A DNA stretch of 64,000 nucleotides, from the NCBI RefSeq assembly GCF_000383955.1, contig NZ_KB913013.1, positions 6,133,158 to 6,197,157 of the forward strand. The letters are read 5' to 3'. Positions within the stretch are counted from its first letter, which is position 1, and the number at the start of each line of letters is the position of its first letter. The notes beneath the pieces are model-generated. The model searched no databases. It had not been told where the DNA came from and worked only from the letters and a program-made list of their open reading frames with translations. This DNA comes from Rudanella lutea DSM 19387. GTDB lineage: Bacteria; Bacteroidota; Bacteroidia; Cytophagales; Spirosomataceae. The position numbers and the translations under genes were made by a program. Of this stretch, positions 44,194 through 53,858 are shown piece after piece.

Positions 44194-46002
44194 TTAATAC
44201 CAGCCTACGTGCTTGGGCTGGGGTAGTATTTGTTTGGGAACGGAAAGGCTCATGCCCTGCCAGCTGGCTTTCAAAACGGCTGCATCAGGCTGAATTTGCG
44301 GTTGCATGGCTTTGTGGTCGGGCGTGGGTGTCCCGACGGAAAGGGTCAGTCCCCAAATGGCTTTTTGCAGATTATTCAGGTCGAAACGGGTCGCTGGGCC
44401 GCTGTAGATAACGTAATCGAGCCAGGCGGTGGTACCGTTACCGCCTTTTTCCCAACGGCCCGGTCGCGTATCCAGAGTAGCCTCAAACAGATTCAGATTT
44501 AGCGGTAACCCTTCAAGCGTCAATCGAATGGGTTGGTTTGGGCCATTGGGTAGACGCAGCGAGTCGGGTAATTGAACATTACCCAGTTCGAACCGTAACC
44601 GCAGATCGCGGGCTTCAAAGGTGCCGTCTTTCAATAAATCGATATGAATGTGTTTGTCGCCGGCTCCTTTGCTCAGGTTGATGGCGGCCAGCACCTTGTC
44701 GTCGCGCTGTTCACTGTAAAAACTGGCCGAGCTGAAATCATACTCGTCGTGCAGAAACCGCAGTTGCAGATACCGGGGCTTGTCGGGCGTTCCCCAATAG
44801 GCCAACAGCGGCCGACGCTGATTCCACATCGACGAGCGGTTGCTTGTGGATAGGGCAAACCGGTCGGTGAGGTAACTCGTTCCCACAATCGGGGGCGCGT
44901 CGGGCTCAAACACGTCGCGTTCGGTGCGCGGGTAGGTGGGTTTGGTGAAATACGCGAGCAGATGAGGGGGGAGCCGATGCCGCAACCGGCCGTAATTGCC
45001 CCAATCGAGGGCTTTGGGGTTTTCAGTAAACAGTTTGCCCTCCGAAGCCTCGTGCAACAGATTATAAAAACCCGGCAATACCAGCGACCGGTACGCCCGG
45101 CTGTGTGGCCCGCTCCATTGGCCCGATGGGGCATGGTAATGGCGGGCAAGCATCGACCAGGCCAGCGTGTACAGTGAGTCGATCCGTTGGCGGGCGCCCG
45201 GCTCTACAATGTGCAGTTGCATCCGGTTCAGGTCTTCGAGGGCCGTAATCGTATAGGTGGGGCTGTTGTATTCCGTGAAGCCCCCTTTTTGCAGGGTGTA
45301 TTGGTACAGGGTTTCGATCTTATCGCGCCCGTAGGTTTGCAGCGTAGGCAGGTCGAACAGGTGCCCAACCAGGTAGGTCACGTAGCTCCCCATCACGGCA
45401 ATGTTGGTGTAATGCGGCCCCATGTTCCGTTTCTGAATGGCTCCGGCCGCCAGCACCAGCGACCGGCGCACGGCCTGTTGCAGGGCAGGGGGGAGGGCTG
45501 GGCCGTGGCTCATCCAGACGTCGAGCAGGGTCACGGCATTGAAATCGGCCATGTTAAAATCCGGGGGCGATTTCTTGGTTTGCAAAGGCTCTTCGAGATA
45601 ATACCCCCAGATGCCCCGCGTCGGTGAGCCGGTCAGGGTATCCTGCAAGCCCACGCATTGGGCAATGATACCGTGCGCCCGGTCGCGAAATTGGGCGTCG
45701 CCTGTGTTGAGCAGGGCCAGCGCATACACCATCGACCCCCGAATCTCGTGCAGCGTGCCGGAGGTCGCGTCGCGGTGGTACTGGTAGCCGTCCACGGTTG
45801 TCGAAAGCATCCGGGCCTTGTCGTCGTATCGTTTATGAATCCCGTCGAGCAGTTTGAGCAGAGTTTGCTGTTGGGGCGCACTCAGCCGGATCGGGTTCAG
45901 CTGAATGGCGTGGGTGGATTGCGCTGATACCTCTGTGCAGATACAGGAGAGTAAGAAAAGGTGTAGTAGACCGGATATAGCCCGATTGAAAAAGAGTTTC
46001 AT
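44194..46002 (-). CDS. Unassigned secreted protein, candidate polysaccharide lyase
   Basis: I cannot place this 602-aa protein in a named family. It has a signal (LFLLSCICTEVSAQ). The N-terminal about 330 residues look like an alpha/alpha toroid and the rest like a beta-sandwich, the build of several lyase families (PL8, PL17, PL21 and others). Conserved-looking polar clusters are KRNMGPHYTN (Asn193, His197, Asn200), GFTEYNSPTY (Glu244, Tyr245, Asn246, Tyr250) and WSGPHSRAY (His300, Arg302, Tyr304), a His/Asn/Tyr/Arg set such as lyases use. Its operon has a GH105, an enzyme that acts on lyase products, and no other lyase candidate. A hydrolase or a binding protein is also possible. Confidence 0.6.
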   Translation of the reverse strand: MKLFFNRAISGLLHLFLLSCICTEVSAQSTHAIQLNPIRLSAPQQQTLLKLLDGIHKRYDDKARMLSTTVDGYQYHRDATSGTLHEIRGSMVYALALLNTGDAQFRDRAHGIIAQCVGLQDTLTGSPTRGIWGYYLEEPLQTKKSPPDFNMADFNAVTLLDVWMSHGPALPPALQQAVRRSLVLAAGAIQKRNMGPHYTNIAVMGSYVTYLVGHLFDLPTLQTYGRDKIETLYQYTLQKGGFTEYNSPTYTITALEDLNRMQLHIVEPGARQRIDSLYTLAWSMLARHYHAPSGQWSGPHSRAYRSLVLPGFYNLLHEASEGKLFTENPKALDWGNYGRLRHRLPPHLLAYFTKPTYPRTERDVFEPDAPPIVGTSYLTDRFALSTSNRSSMWNQRRPLLAYWGTPDKPRYLQLRFLHDEYDFSSASFYSEQRDDKVLAAINLSKGAGDKHIHIDLLKDGTFEARDLRLRFELGNVQLPDSLRLPNGPNQPIRLTLEGLPLNLNLFEATLDTRPGRWEKGGNGTTAWLDYVIYSGPATRFDLNNLQKAIWGLTLSVGTPTPDHKAMQPQIQPDAAVLKASWQGMSLSVPKQILPQPKHVGWY

Positions 46003-46087
46003 GCGTTTATTGCAATTCGGCTGCCTGGTTGGATAAGTGATTCGTTGCGGCTGTTTACCTAATACACAGTACTGAAGCAGCTGTTTT

Positions 46088-47398
46088 TTATTTCGTGATC
46101 GAAGTCATTTTAACAGCAACCGGTTGCGAAAGCTGTTGAATAAATTGACGCAGGTAGTCGCGAAAGTAGGCCGGGTCGCGGAAACCGGGATCCGACAATT
46201 CCCAGCCGCCCAGGGCGTAGTAGGTGAGGGGCTTTCCGGTCTGCCCGTTCATTTTGGCGTAGTAACTCAGGGCAACGGGGCCTTTGGTTGGGGCCTCGCC
46301 CACACCGTCAAACAGGGCCTCAGGAACCACAATCGCCAGCCCGAGCCAGTATTCGCGGTTGTACGATTGTTTGTCGTGCGTGAACAGGGCCACCCAACCG
46401 TCGGCTTTGAGTACCTCAACGGGCTTCTGAGTCGCCACGCGGGGTAGCCCAATCAGTAGGGTTTCGTCGCCTTGCAGGTTATGTAGCTGTACCGTGTTTT
46501 GGTAGGCGTACATACCCGGCCAGATAGTCGGTTGCTCCACCAGCCGGTAGTCGCGGTCGGGGCGGGGTTTACAGTGGCGATGGTCGAGTTCAAGCGCGGC
46601 CCTGACTGGTCCCGACGCCAGCACCCGAAGCCGACTGCTTTCAACGGTATGCACCGAATCGGTGGCCATTACGCCCATGCGGTACAGCCCGTTGCCAATC
46701 TGCAAACCTACGCCCCCAAGGCCAAGCGAAAGCCCTTCGGCGTTGCCAACCGGCAGTACATCGCGGCCCCAATCGCGCAGCACGTGGTAATTGTCGATTA
46801 CGGCGCCGGTGGGGGTCAGCCCTACGCTATCGGGCGATAGGGCCGGGGTTCGTTTGCCAAACAAATCTTTGGCGTTGCGCCCATCGAAATAGTGCCGGAA
46901 CCCCACCTTATCGTTTTCCCAGGTCGGACCATCGGTTTGGTACGGTTGGTAGCCCTGCCGAATGGGCAATTCATGGGCATAAAAGGTATCTTCGGTCAAC
47001 GGTCGCACAGGGGTGTAGGCACTGCTACGCTTGCCAAACCGCACCCGTACCCTGTTCGGATAAACAGGTAACGTATCAACGGTATGTACCACCAGCGAAC
47101 GGCTTGCTTTGGCCGGTACGTCCATCACCCAGAACAGTTCATCCCATTGGCCGTCGGCATCGGTATCCTCCAACTGAGCTGGCATTGTCTTCCCGGCTTC
47201 GTCAATCAGCACCGGATACAGCCGGACGTTTGGACTCATTCCAAGTGCCTTGCGACCCACCCGCACCGGTTTCTGGGTCAACGCTACCCCCGACGCGTTG
47301 CTGACATGAAGCGTACCGAGTTTTTTGCCCGGCGGAGTTGGTTCAGAAACCACCCCGCCGGTGAGAAGCAGAGCGAAAAGTAGGAGAGAAAGATACAT
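46088..47398 (-). CDS. DUF4861-family secreted protein
   Basis: The 436-aa protein has a signal peptide and matches the DUF4861 pattern as I know it: LYPVLIDEAGKTMPAQLEDTDADGQWDEL-type start (about 60-90), GPTWENDKVGFRHYFDGRNAKDLFGK (about 155-180) and DNYHVLRDWGRDVLPVG. The fold appears to be a large beta-sandwich. Such genes are often found in loci with GH88/GH105 enzymes, so it may act on an unsaturated-uronate or rhamnose-containing glycan, but no activity is established that I know. It lies 38 bp after the DUF5017 gene and 85 bp before the 602-aa gene. Confidence 0.75.
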   Translation of the reverse strand: MYLSLLLFALLLTGGVVSEPTPPGKKLGTLHVSNASGVALTQKPVRVGRKALGMSPNVRLYPVLIDEAGKTMPAQLEDTDADGQWDELFWVMDVPAKASRSLVVHTVDTLPVYPNRVRVRFGKRSSAYTPVRPLTEDTFYAHELPIRQGYQPYQTDGPTWENDKVGFRHYFDGRNAKDLFGKRTPALSPDSVGLTPTGAVIDNYHVLRDWGRDVLPVGNAEGLSLGLGGVGLQIGNGLYRMGVMATDSVHTVESSRLRVLASGPVRAALELDHRHCKPRPDRDYRLVEQPTIWPGMYAYQNTVQLHNLQGDETLLIGLPRVATQKPVEVLKADGWVALFTHDKQSYNREYWLGLAIVVPEALFDGVGEAPTKGPVALSYYAKMNGQTGKPLTYYALGGWELSDPGFRDPAYFRDYLRQFIQQLSQPVAVKMTSITK

Positions 47399-47436
47399 GC
47401 GTGTAATGGGATGTTGCCGCTCCGGCGGACCGGTCT

Positions 47437-48405
47437 CTACGGGGTAATCGTCAGTTGCAATTGGCGTACTACCTCTTTGGCGGTTTCAACGTCGCGGTTC
47501 ATACCGATGAACGTAACCGTGTAGGTGCCCGGCCGGGTGAAGGTGTACAGGTAAGCAGGCGGCATGTTGGCCCCCGTGTTTTTCACCGTCAGGCCCACGT
47601 CGGGGCGCACCGTTTTCAGATTCACCGCCGACGTGATGAGCCAGTCGTCGTTATCCTCAACGCCGGTAGCGGTGCCGGGGTCGAGCGAGATGGGATAAGC
47701 CGTCCGGATCAGGATGCCGCTGGTATTCGACAGGCTGTTGGCTGCCGAGATGCCGGCCGTTCCGACGTTCCAGGCCACGGCGTTGTTTTTCTGGCTCACC
47801 TGCACCCAACCTGTGTTGGCAAAGGTGTTGAAGAGGTTCGTGACCGTGCCATCGGGTAGCCGGTTAATCAGCACCGCGTTCTGAATTTGCCACCGACGCT
47901 GAGCCGCTGCGGCATTCCGTTTGCCAATAAACCGGAAGGCAATGTTCACCTTTTCGGCCGTGGCAAAGTCGTTCAGATTCAACGAGTCGGAGGTGGTAAA
48001 GGTGGTGGCCAGCGTGGTGGGCCAGCGGGTGTTGCGGCTCGTGATGTCGGTCCAGCGGGCGGCCGTTACACTTGCGGCATCATACCCAGCCAGATTAGTC
48101 GAAACGAGCAACCGCAGCGAATCCTGACCGGGCAACACGCCCTGCTGCATGGAGCTTTGAAACACAAGCCGGTTTTCGCCTGTGCCGCTCGTACGGGTGC
48201 GCTGTTCGTACCGACGGCCAATTTCGCCGGAAAAGAAAACGACCTGATCGATGTTGCCACCCGTAAAGCTAAACCGGACGGGCTCGCCCACGCGGAACGT
48301 TGTTTTTTCGGTCGAGACGGAGAAGGCATCCGGAGCCTCAACCTGTACGAGTTGGCAACTGGCCATCAGGGCCACGAAGCCTATTGAATATCGAATTGCT
48401 TTCAT
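47437..48405 (-). CDS. DUF5017-type surface glycan-binding lipoprotein (SusE/F position)
   Basis: The 322-aa protein has a lipoprotein signal (GFVALMASCQ, Cys17). Its N-terminal Ig-like domain carries FSVSTEKTTFRVGEPVRFSF and VFFSGEIGRRYEQRTR, the DUF5017 pattern; the rest is a beta-sandwich ending in a PKD-like strand set (PGTYTVTFIG). Its place right after susD is where SusE/SusF-type surface binding proteins occur. It should hold the polysaccharide on the cell surface. A 145-bp gap with a 17-bp inverted repeat separates it from susD. Confidence 0.75.
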   Translation of the reverse strand: MKAIRYSIGFVALMASCQLVQVEAPDAFSVSTEKTTFRVGEPVRFSFTGGNIDQVVFFSGEIGRRYEQRTRTSGTGENRLVFQSSMQQGVLPGQDSLRLLVSTNLAGYDAASVTAARWTDITSRNTRWPTTLATTFTTSDSLNLNDFATAEKVNIAFRFIGKRNAAAAQRRWQIQNAVLINRLPDGTVTNLFNTFANTGWVQVSQKNNAVAWNVGTAGISAANSLSNTSGILIRTAYPISLDPGTATGVEDNDDWLITSAVNLKTVRPDVGLTVKNTGANMPPAYLYTFTRPGTYTVTFIGMNRDVETAKEVVRQLQLTITP

Positions 48406-48430
48406 GATGGATGTTTAGTTTTTGGTTTTT

Positions 48431-48540
48431 GGTTTATCGTTTTTGGTGTTTCCCAGTTCGGTTTAGAGGACATAAACTTTCTGTTCCATGAAAGGCTATG
48501 TTCTGCACTCGCCTGAACCAAAAACCAAAAACGATAAACC
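48431..48540. repeat. 17-bp perfect inverted repeat in the susD-DUF5017 gap
   Basis: Arms 48431-48447 (GGTTTATCGTTTTTGGT) and 48524-48540 are perfect reverse complements, 76 nt apart, and the flanks add more TTTTGG/CCAAAA pairing. In the transcript this is a long-loop hairpin just after the susD stop. It may slow decay or partly terminate, lowering DUF5017 and downstream expression relative to susCD. Confidence 0.6.
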
Positions 48541-48550
48541 AGAAACCCCT

Positions 48551-50419
48551 TTACCAGCCGGGGTTTTGTGTAATGGCCGGGGCCCGGTCGATTTCGGTGG
48601 CCGGAATCGGCAGCAGGGCGTGGCGTGGGAAATTCTGCACCAGGTTGTTGGCGGCTACCGTAGCGGCCGTCTGGAGCGTTGAGGGTGCGTTGGCGGCTAC
48701 GTCGGCCTGAATCCGTTGCATGGCCTGTTGCAACATGCCCCAGCGCAGGAGGTCGGCCCGGCGGACACCCTCAAAACACAACTCCCGCGACCGCTCGTCC
48801 ATGATGTCCTGCACTGAAAACGTGGCCACATCGACCGTGGGAGACGGGGTACGCGGGTTTTGTCCGAAAGCCCGCCGACGCACCTGATTGTAGTACTCCA
48901 CGGCTTGTGCACTTGGTGATCCATTAATGCGCAAATCGGCTTCAGCGGCCATCAGGAGTACGTCGGCGTAGCGGATGATTGGGAAGTTGCACGAGGTGTT
49001 GTTCTGTAAGCGGACCTGCGGCACGTTTAACTCGTATTCCCGACGCCATTTGCCCACGGGCCGGTCGTACGCGGTAGGGTAGGCACTGCCAGCAGCCGTT
49101 ACGTTGACAGCCGTAACCCGGCCACCCTCTACTACGGCCGTAGCGGCTGCACCCGTCCCGGCCGTGGCCGAAAAACTCACCGTGGGGGCCGATGTATAGC
49201 CCTGCCCCGGATTTTCGACCACGATGGAGCTGATGGCCCCCGTGGGCGAGGTGAGCGCCAGCGCGGTAGCGCCGGTGCCACCCCCGCCCGTCAGGTTCAC
49301 CCGCAGAATATCGAACCGGTTGGTGGTGTTGTCGCGGTAAATAAACGGGGCAATGGCCCAGTCGCGCCGTTGGTCGCCGGGGGCGAAGAGCCGGAACAGG
49401 CGGTTGTGCGCCCGGTACGTACCCGACGAAAAGCCCACGGGCGCGTTGGCGCTGGCGTTGGGGCTGGTTACGCCCATGAGCGCACCCAGCTGCTGCGTCA
49501 CGGGGAAGCCCGTAGCGGCAAAGGCCCCCGTCTGGTTCGATTTCGACAGAAAAGCCGCGTCCCAGATTCCCTCTGTTATGTTGGGGTCGTTAGCGTTGTT
49601 CTGCATGTTGTTGATAAACAGCCGGGCATAAGCCGGGGTGTTGGGGGCCTGCGGCAGCGGTGTTGCGTTGAGGCTGTGCGCGTTGCTGGCAATCAGTTTC
49701 TGCGCCCACTCCAGAGCCAGGCGGTACTTGGCCCCATCGTTGACGGGGTTGCCCGCCATGCTCATGCATACCCGCACCAGCATGGCCTGCACCGCCGACC
49801 GGGTCACGATGGTAGGCGTGCCGGTCTGCTGAATGGTCTGCACCAGTGGCTCGGCCTTCGTCATCTCGTCGATGATAAACTGATACACGTCTTTAGCCGG
49901 GGTTCGGGGCAGGTTGAAATTGGTGCCCATGTCCGTGGTCAGCTGGGTTTTCAGCGGCACATCGCCGAAGTGAGTCACCAGCAGGTAGTAGTAAAACGCC
50001 CGCAGAAACATAGCCTGCCCCTTGATGTTGTTCCGGGCCGTTTCGTCCATTTTTGGAATATCCACCACGTCGAGCAGTACGCTGGCCCGTTCGGCCCCGA
50101 TGTACAGGTTACGCCAGAAATTGGCAATGTTGGCCTCGTTGCTGCCAATGTTGTACAGCTCGGTCAGGATGGTGCCGTTGGTGACCCCGTTCCGAAAACT
50201 CTCGTCGGCTCCGGCCACCAGATACCCCCAAAGGCCCTGCCCATAAAGCTGATCCTGCGAAAGCACGTTGTACACGCCCGCCAGTTGCCCCGAAAGCTGG
50301 GCTTCGGAGGTAAAGGTGGTGGGCCGAAAGAAGATGGGTTCCAGACTGACGTCTTCCTGACACGAGGTGGTCAGCGCCAGCACCGAACCTAACAAAAGGG
50401 TGATGTATGATTTTTTCAT
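48551..50419 (-). CDS. SusD/RagB-family lipoprotein with an inserted beta-repeat module
   Basis: The 622-aa protein has a lipoprotein signal (ALTTSC, Cys20), SusD motifs (AMFLRAFYYYLLVTHFGDVPL; IRYADVLLMAAEADLRING; DERSRELCFEGVRRADLLRW) and the usual SusD end (APAITQNPGW). It is about 100 residues longer than its counterparts here because of an insertion at about residues 376-449, Gly/Ala/Thr-rich with NPGQGYTSAPTVSFSA and GGRVTAVNVTAAGSAY. Such units occur as tandem repeats in surface fibres and are unexpected inside a SusD fold. It lies 21 bp after the susC stop. Confidence 0.92.
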   Translation of the reverse strand: MKKSYITLLLGSVLALTTSCQEDVSLEPIFFRPTTFTSEAQLSGQLAGVYNVLSQDQLYGQGLWGYLVAGADESFRNGVTNGTILTELYNIGSNEANIANFWRNLYIGAERASVLLDVVDIPKMDETARNNIKGQAMFLRAFYYYLLVTHFGDVPLKTQLTTDMGTNFNLPRTPAKDVYQFIIDEMTKAEPLVQTIQQTGTPTIVTRSAVQAMLVRVCMSMAGNPVNDGAKYRLALEWAQKLIASNAHSLNATPLPQAPNTPAYARLFINNMQNNANDPNITEGIWDAAFLSKSNQTGAFAATGFPVTQQLGALMGVTSPNASANAPVGFSSGTYRAHNRLFRLFAPGDQRRDWAIAPFIYRDNTTNRFDILRVNLTGGGGTGATALALTSPTGAISSIVVENPGQGYTSAPTVSFSATAGTGAAATAVVEGGRVTAVNVTAAGSAYPTAYDRPVGKWRREYELNVPQVRLQNNTSCNFPIIRYADVLLMAAEADLRINGSPSAQAVEYYNQVRRRAFGQNPRTPSPTVDVATFSVQDIMDERSRELCFEGVRRADLLRWGMLQQAMQRIQADVAANAPSTLQTAATVAANNLVQNFPRHALLPIPATEIDRAPAITQNPGW

Positions 50420-50440
50420 GGAATTGCGCTGAATGGACGG

Positions 50441-53400
50441 TTAGAACGTGACGGTAGCACCGGCTGTGATTGTGATGGCGCGGGGGTAGGGCGTGAAATC
50501 GTAGCCACCCGCCAGCACCGAATAGCCTGAGCTGGGTTGAATAAACGTGTAGCCCGTGCCGGTTGCCGTAGCGTTGACACCCGTACCCCCAATCGGGCTG
50601 TTGGCCGGGTTCGGTGAACGGTACGTCGATACTTCGGGGTCAATGCCCGAGTAGCGGGTAAACGTGAACAGGTTCTGCGCCGACCCAAACACCCGGATGC
50701 TGTTGGCGCTGATTTTTTTGGCCCAAACAGCGGGCAGGCCGTAGCTCAGCTGCACGGTTTTAATACGCAAAAACGATGCGTCTTCGATCACCCGCGATGA
50801 AGGCCGGGGGTTGGGCGATCCGGCGTCGCCCTTGAGGTTGTAGCGCGCCCGTGGAATATCGTTCGTTGGGTTCGAGGGGGTCCAGCGGTCGGCGTAGGTG
50901 GCAAACTGATTACCGTTGAGGAAATACCCGCCCGTCGATTCAAACGCGATTCGGTTGGCATTGAGCACCTTGTTGCCGTAGCTCCACTGGGTAAATACGC
51001 TCAGGGTGAGCCCTTTGTAGGTAAAGTTGTTCGACAAACCACCGGTGTGGATGGGTAGCGGAGTGCCGAGGGTAGTCTGATCGTTGGCATCCACTACGCC
51101 ATCGCCGTTGATGTCTACGTACTTTGGGTCGCCGGGCTGCACGTTGGCCGAGTAGGTGGGTACGCCGTTGCGCAACACGTAAGCCCCGTTGGCCAGCCGG
51201 TCGAAATCGTCAAACTGATACACCCCGCCCCACTTGTAGCCGTAGAACTGCGAAATGGGGGCTCCGGCGCGGGCTATCCATGCCGACGCGCCACCGGGCA
51301 ACCCCCAGGCCGTGAGTCGGGCGTCGAGGCCGTCGTAAAAGTTCAGGATCTTGCTCCGGTTGAAGCTGATGTTGAAATTGCTCGTCCAGCTAAAGTTTTT
51401 GCGCTGCACGTTGGTGGTTTGCAACGTAAACTCGAAGCCCGAGTTGCGGAGGTTCCCCGTGTTCTGAAACTGTGAGTTCGTTCCATTGCTGTAACCTGCC
51501 AGAAACGGAAGTGGTACACCCAGCAAAAAGTTGCGGGTCCGGCGGTTGTAGTAGTCGGCTTCAAGTTCGATGCGGTTGTTCAGGAACGACAGGTTCAAAC
51601 CGAGGTCAAACTCATTGGTGGTTTCCCAGGTCAGGTTGTCGTTGCCGTAGAAAAAGGGCACTACGCCAAGGCTGTAATTATTGTTAAACGGGTAGCCGTG
51701 GCCCGTGTTCAGGGCTCCGTACTGCGAGAGGTAACTAAAATCGCCCACTTTGTTGTTGCCCACAGCCCCGTAGCTGAGCCGCAACTTGCCGTCGCTCAGA
51801 ATATAGCTGAATTTCTTCATGAAGGGTTCTGCCCCAAACCGCCACGCAAACGCCCCCGACGGGAAATAGCCCCACTGCTTACCGGGCGTGAACTTCGACG
51901 ACCCATCCGACCGGGCCGAGAACGTAAACAGGTAGCGGTCGCGGAAGGTGTAGTTGGCGCGAGCCAGAAACGAGAACATCTGCCAGTGCGAGCCCGACGT
52001 AGCCGGTCCTGTAGCCGTACCCGTGTTGAGGCTGATAATGCCGAGGTACTCGGTGGCGGGCGGGATGTTGATGACCCGGAACCCGTGCGAGGCCGTGCGG
52101 GCGTACTGGTACGTGAACCCCACGAGGGCGTCGAGGCTGTGGTCTTTGCCGAACCGGTTTCGGTAGCTCAGGATGTTCTCGTTGAGCCAGTTGCCGTTGA
52201 TCACGTTGGTGTACCCGCCGTTGATGCCGTTGGGATTGGCAATGGCCCCGGCCGCATTGCGGAATAGGTTACCCTGAATGGTTTGTGAGTTGTAAAACGT
52301 CTCCTGCCGCAGGGTGGTGGTGTTCAGGCCGCCCGAAATACGCAGTTTGAAATGATCCAGAAACGAGTACTCCAGATACGCGTTGATGGTAGCCGTGTTG
52401 TTAATGTTTTTCCGGTACTCGTTTTGTGCCTGTACCAACGGGTTAATCAGGTTGTCGCCGAGCGAGGCCGTGCTGTTGCCGCTCGAAAAGTCCTGAAAGG
52501 CGATGCTGTCGATCAGAGCCGCAGCCAGGTCCTGATTGCCCAGCCCCGATACCGGGCGGTACTGCCACATGCCCTGCACCACCCCGCCCCCGTTGGCCCC
52601 TGAGGGTACCGTGCCGTAGGTTGAGGTGTTGGCGTAACTACCCGCGAGCCCGACTTTCAGGCGGCTCCGGATGTGCTGATCGAGGCTGAAACGGCCGTCG
52701 TACCGGCGTAGACCCGTGTTGATCACAATCCCTTTCTGGTCGAAAAGCGAACCCGACACGGCAAACCGGGTGTCGGCGTTGCCCCCGCTGATGTTGAGCG
52801 AGTGGGTCATCTGCGACCCCTGCCGCAGCACCTGATCCTGCCAGTCGGTGCCGGCCACATTGCGGTACGATTCGAGGGTGTTGTTGGGGTCGTTTTGGCC
52901 GAGGTAAATGGCCCGGAACCGGTTGAAGGGCGCGGCCGGGGTGCTCGTGATGCTGTCGAGTTCGAGCTGTAGCCGTACAAACTCGTACGGGCTCATCATT
53001 TTAACCCGGCGCACGTCGCGCTGAACCCCGCCCGACACGTTGTAGGTAACCCGCACCGGGCCGGGTTTGCCCCGCTTCGTGGTGATCAGAATAACGCCGT
53101 TTGCCCCGCGGGCACCGTAAATGGCAATAGACGACGCATCTTTCAGCACTTCGAGCGATTCAATGTCGTTGGGATTGATGGCGTTGATGTCCATGTTCTC
53201 GATCGGAAACCCGTCGATCACAAACAGGGGCGACGAGTCCTGACTGACCGAGCTGCCCCGCACCACAATGTTGGCGGCCGAGCCGGGCTGACCGTCGCCG
53301 GAAGTAACCACGACCCCGGCAATGCGACCCGCCAGTGCCTGATCGTACGAGGGAACCGAAGCCCGTTGCATCTCTTCCACGTTGGCCTTGCCCACAGAGC

Positions 53401-53839
53401 CAGTCACGTCTTTTTTCCGCACTTCGCCGTACCCCACCACGACCACCTCTTCCAGGCTGTTGTTGTCTTCGGCAAGGGTAACGGTCAGTTTTTTCTGGTT
53501 GCCCACGGTCACGGCCTTTTTCAGAAATCCAATCGAGCTGAACAGGAAGATGCTGCGCTCAGAGGGCACCTGGATCGAAAACCGGCCGTCGGCATCGGTG
53601 GTGGTGCCGGTGTTGGTGCCCTGCACCAGAATGTTCACGCCCGGCAGGGTACCCCCTTTGGCGTCGGCTACCGTGCCGGTTACGGTAATCCGGGTTTGTT
53701 GGGCCGTGGCAAATGGCAAGGTCAGCAGGGTCAGTAGCAGAGCCATCAGTACCGATCGGCCCGGCAGCAATGGGTGCGGGCCTGTGCGTTGAGCGGCCCG
53801 GCCAGTAGTTCGGGGGCGTAAAGTTGGTGTCATAAACAT
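50441..53839 (-). CDS. SusC/RagA-family TonB-dependent transporter (third polysaccharide locus)
   Basis: The longer frame starts inside the GH105 gene, so I use the ATG at 53839 (MFMTPTLRPRTTGR; Met at 53833 is equally possible), 19 bp after the GH105 stop. The protein of 1132 aa has an Arg-rich leader and signal (LMALLLTLLTLPFATAQ), a carboxypeptidase-regulatory-like domain (VTGTVADAKGGTLPGVNI), the SusC box EEVVVVGYG, a plug (about 130-260) and the barrel. It imports oligosaccharides from an unknown uronate-containing glycan. Position 2 in the operon, between GH105 and susD. Confidence 0.94.
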   Translation of the reverse strand: MFMTPTLRPRTTGRAAQRTGPHPLLPGRSVLMALLLTLLTLPFATAQQTRITVTGTVADAKGGTLPGVNILVQGTNTGTTTDADGRFSIQVPSERSIFLFSSIGFLKKAVTVGNQKKLTVTLAEDNNSLEEVVVVGYGEVRKKDVTGSVGKANVEEMQRASVPSYDQALAGRIAGVVVTSGDGQPGSAANIVVRGSSVSQDSSPLFVIDGFPIENMDINAINPNDIESLEVLKDASSIAIYGARGANGVILITTKRGKPGPVRVTYNVSGGVQRDVRRVKMMSPYEFVRLQLELDSITSTPAAPFNRFRAIYLGQNDPNNTLESYRNVAGTDWQDQVLRQGSQMTHSLNISGGNADTRFAVSGSLFDQKGIVINTGLRRYDGRFSLDQHIRSRLKVGLAGSYANTSTYGTVPSGANGGGVVQGMWQYRPVSGLGNQDLAAALIDSIAFQDFSSGNSTASLGDNLINPLVQAQNEYRKNINNTATINAYLEYSFLDHFKLRISGGLNTTTLRQETFYNSQTIQGNLFRNAAGAIANPNGINGGYTNVINGNWLNENILSYRNRFGKDHSLDALVGFTYQYARTASHGFRVINIPPATEYLGIISLNTGTATGPATSGSHWQMFSFLARANYTFRDRYLFTFSARSDGSSKFTPGKQWGYFPSGAFAWRFGAEPFMKKFSYILSDGKLRLSYGAVGNNKVGDFSYLSQYGALNTGHGYPFNNNYSLGVVPFFYGNDNLTWETTNEFDLGLNLSFLNNRIELEADYYNRRTRNFLLGVPLPFLAGYSNGTNSQFQNTGNLRNSGFEFTLQTTNVQRKNFSWTSNFNISFNRSKILNFYDGLDARLTAWGLPGGASAWIARAGAPISQFYGYKWGGVYQFDDFDRLANGAYVLRNGVPTYSANVQPGDPKYVDINGDGVVDANDQTTLGTPLPIHTGGLSNNFTYKGLTLSVFTQWSYGNKVLNANRIAFESTGGYFLNGNQFATYADRWTPSNPTNDIPRARYNLKGDAGSPNPRPSSRVIEDASFLRIKTVQLSYGLPAVWAKKISANSIRVFGSAQNLFTFTRYSGIDPEVSTYRSPNPANSPIGGTGVNATATGTGYTFIQPSSGYSVLAGGYDFTPYPRAITITAGATVTF

Positions 53840-53858
53840 ACGAGTGAAGCGGGTTGAA

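Noticed and set aside
49370-50392. 340-codon open frame on the plus strand across susD
   Set aside because: Antisense to a certain SusD gene; His/Gln/Arg-rich and without family features.
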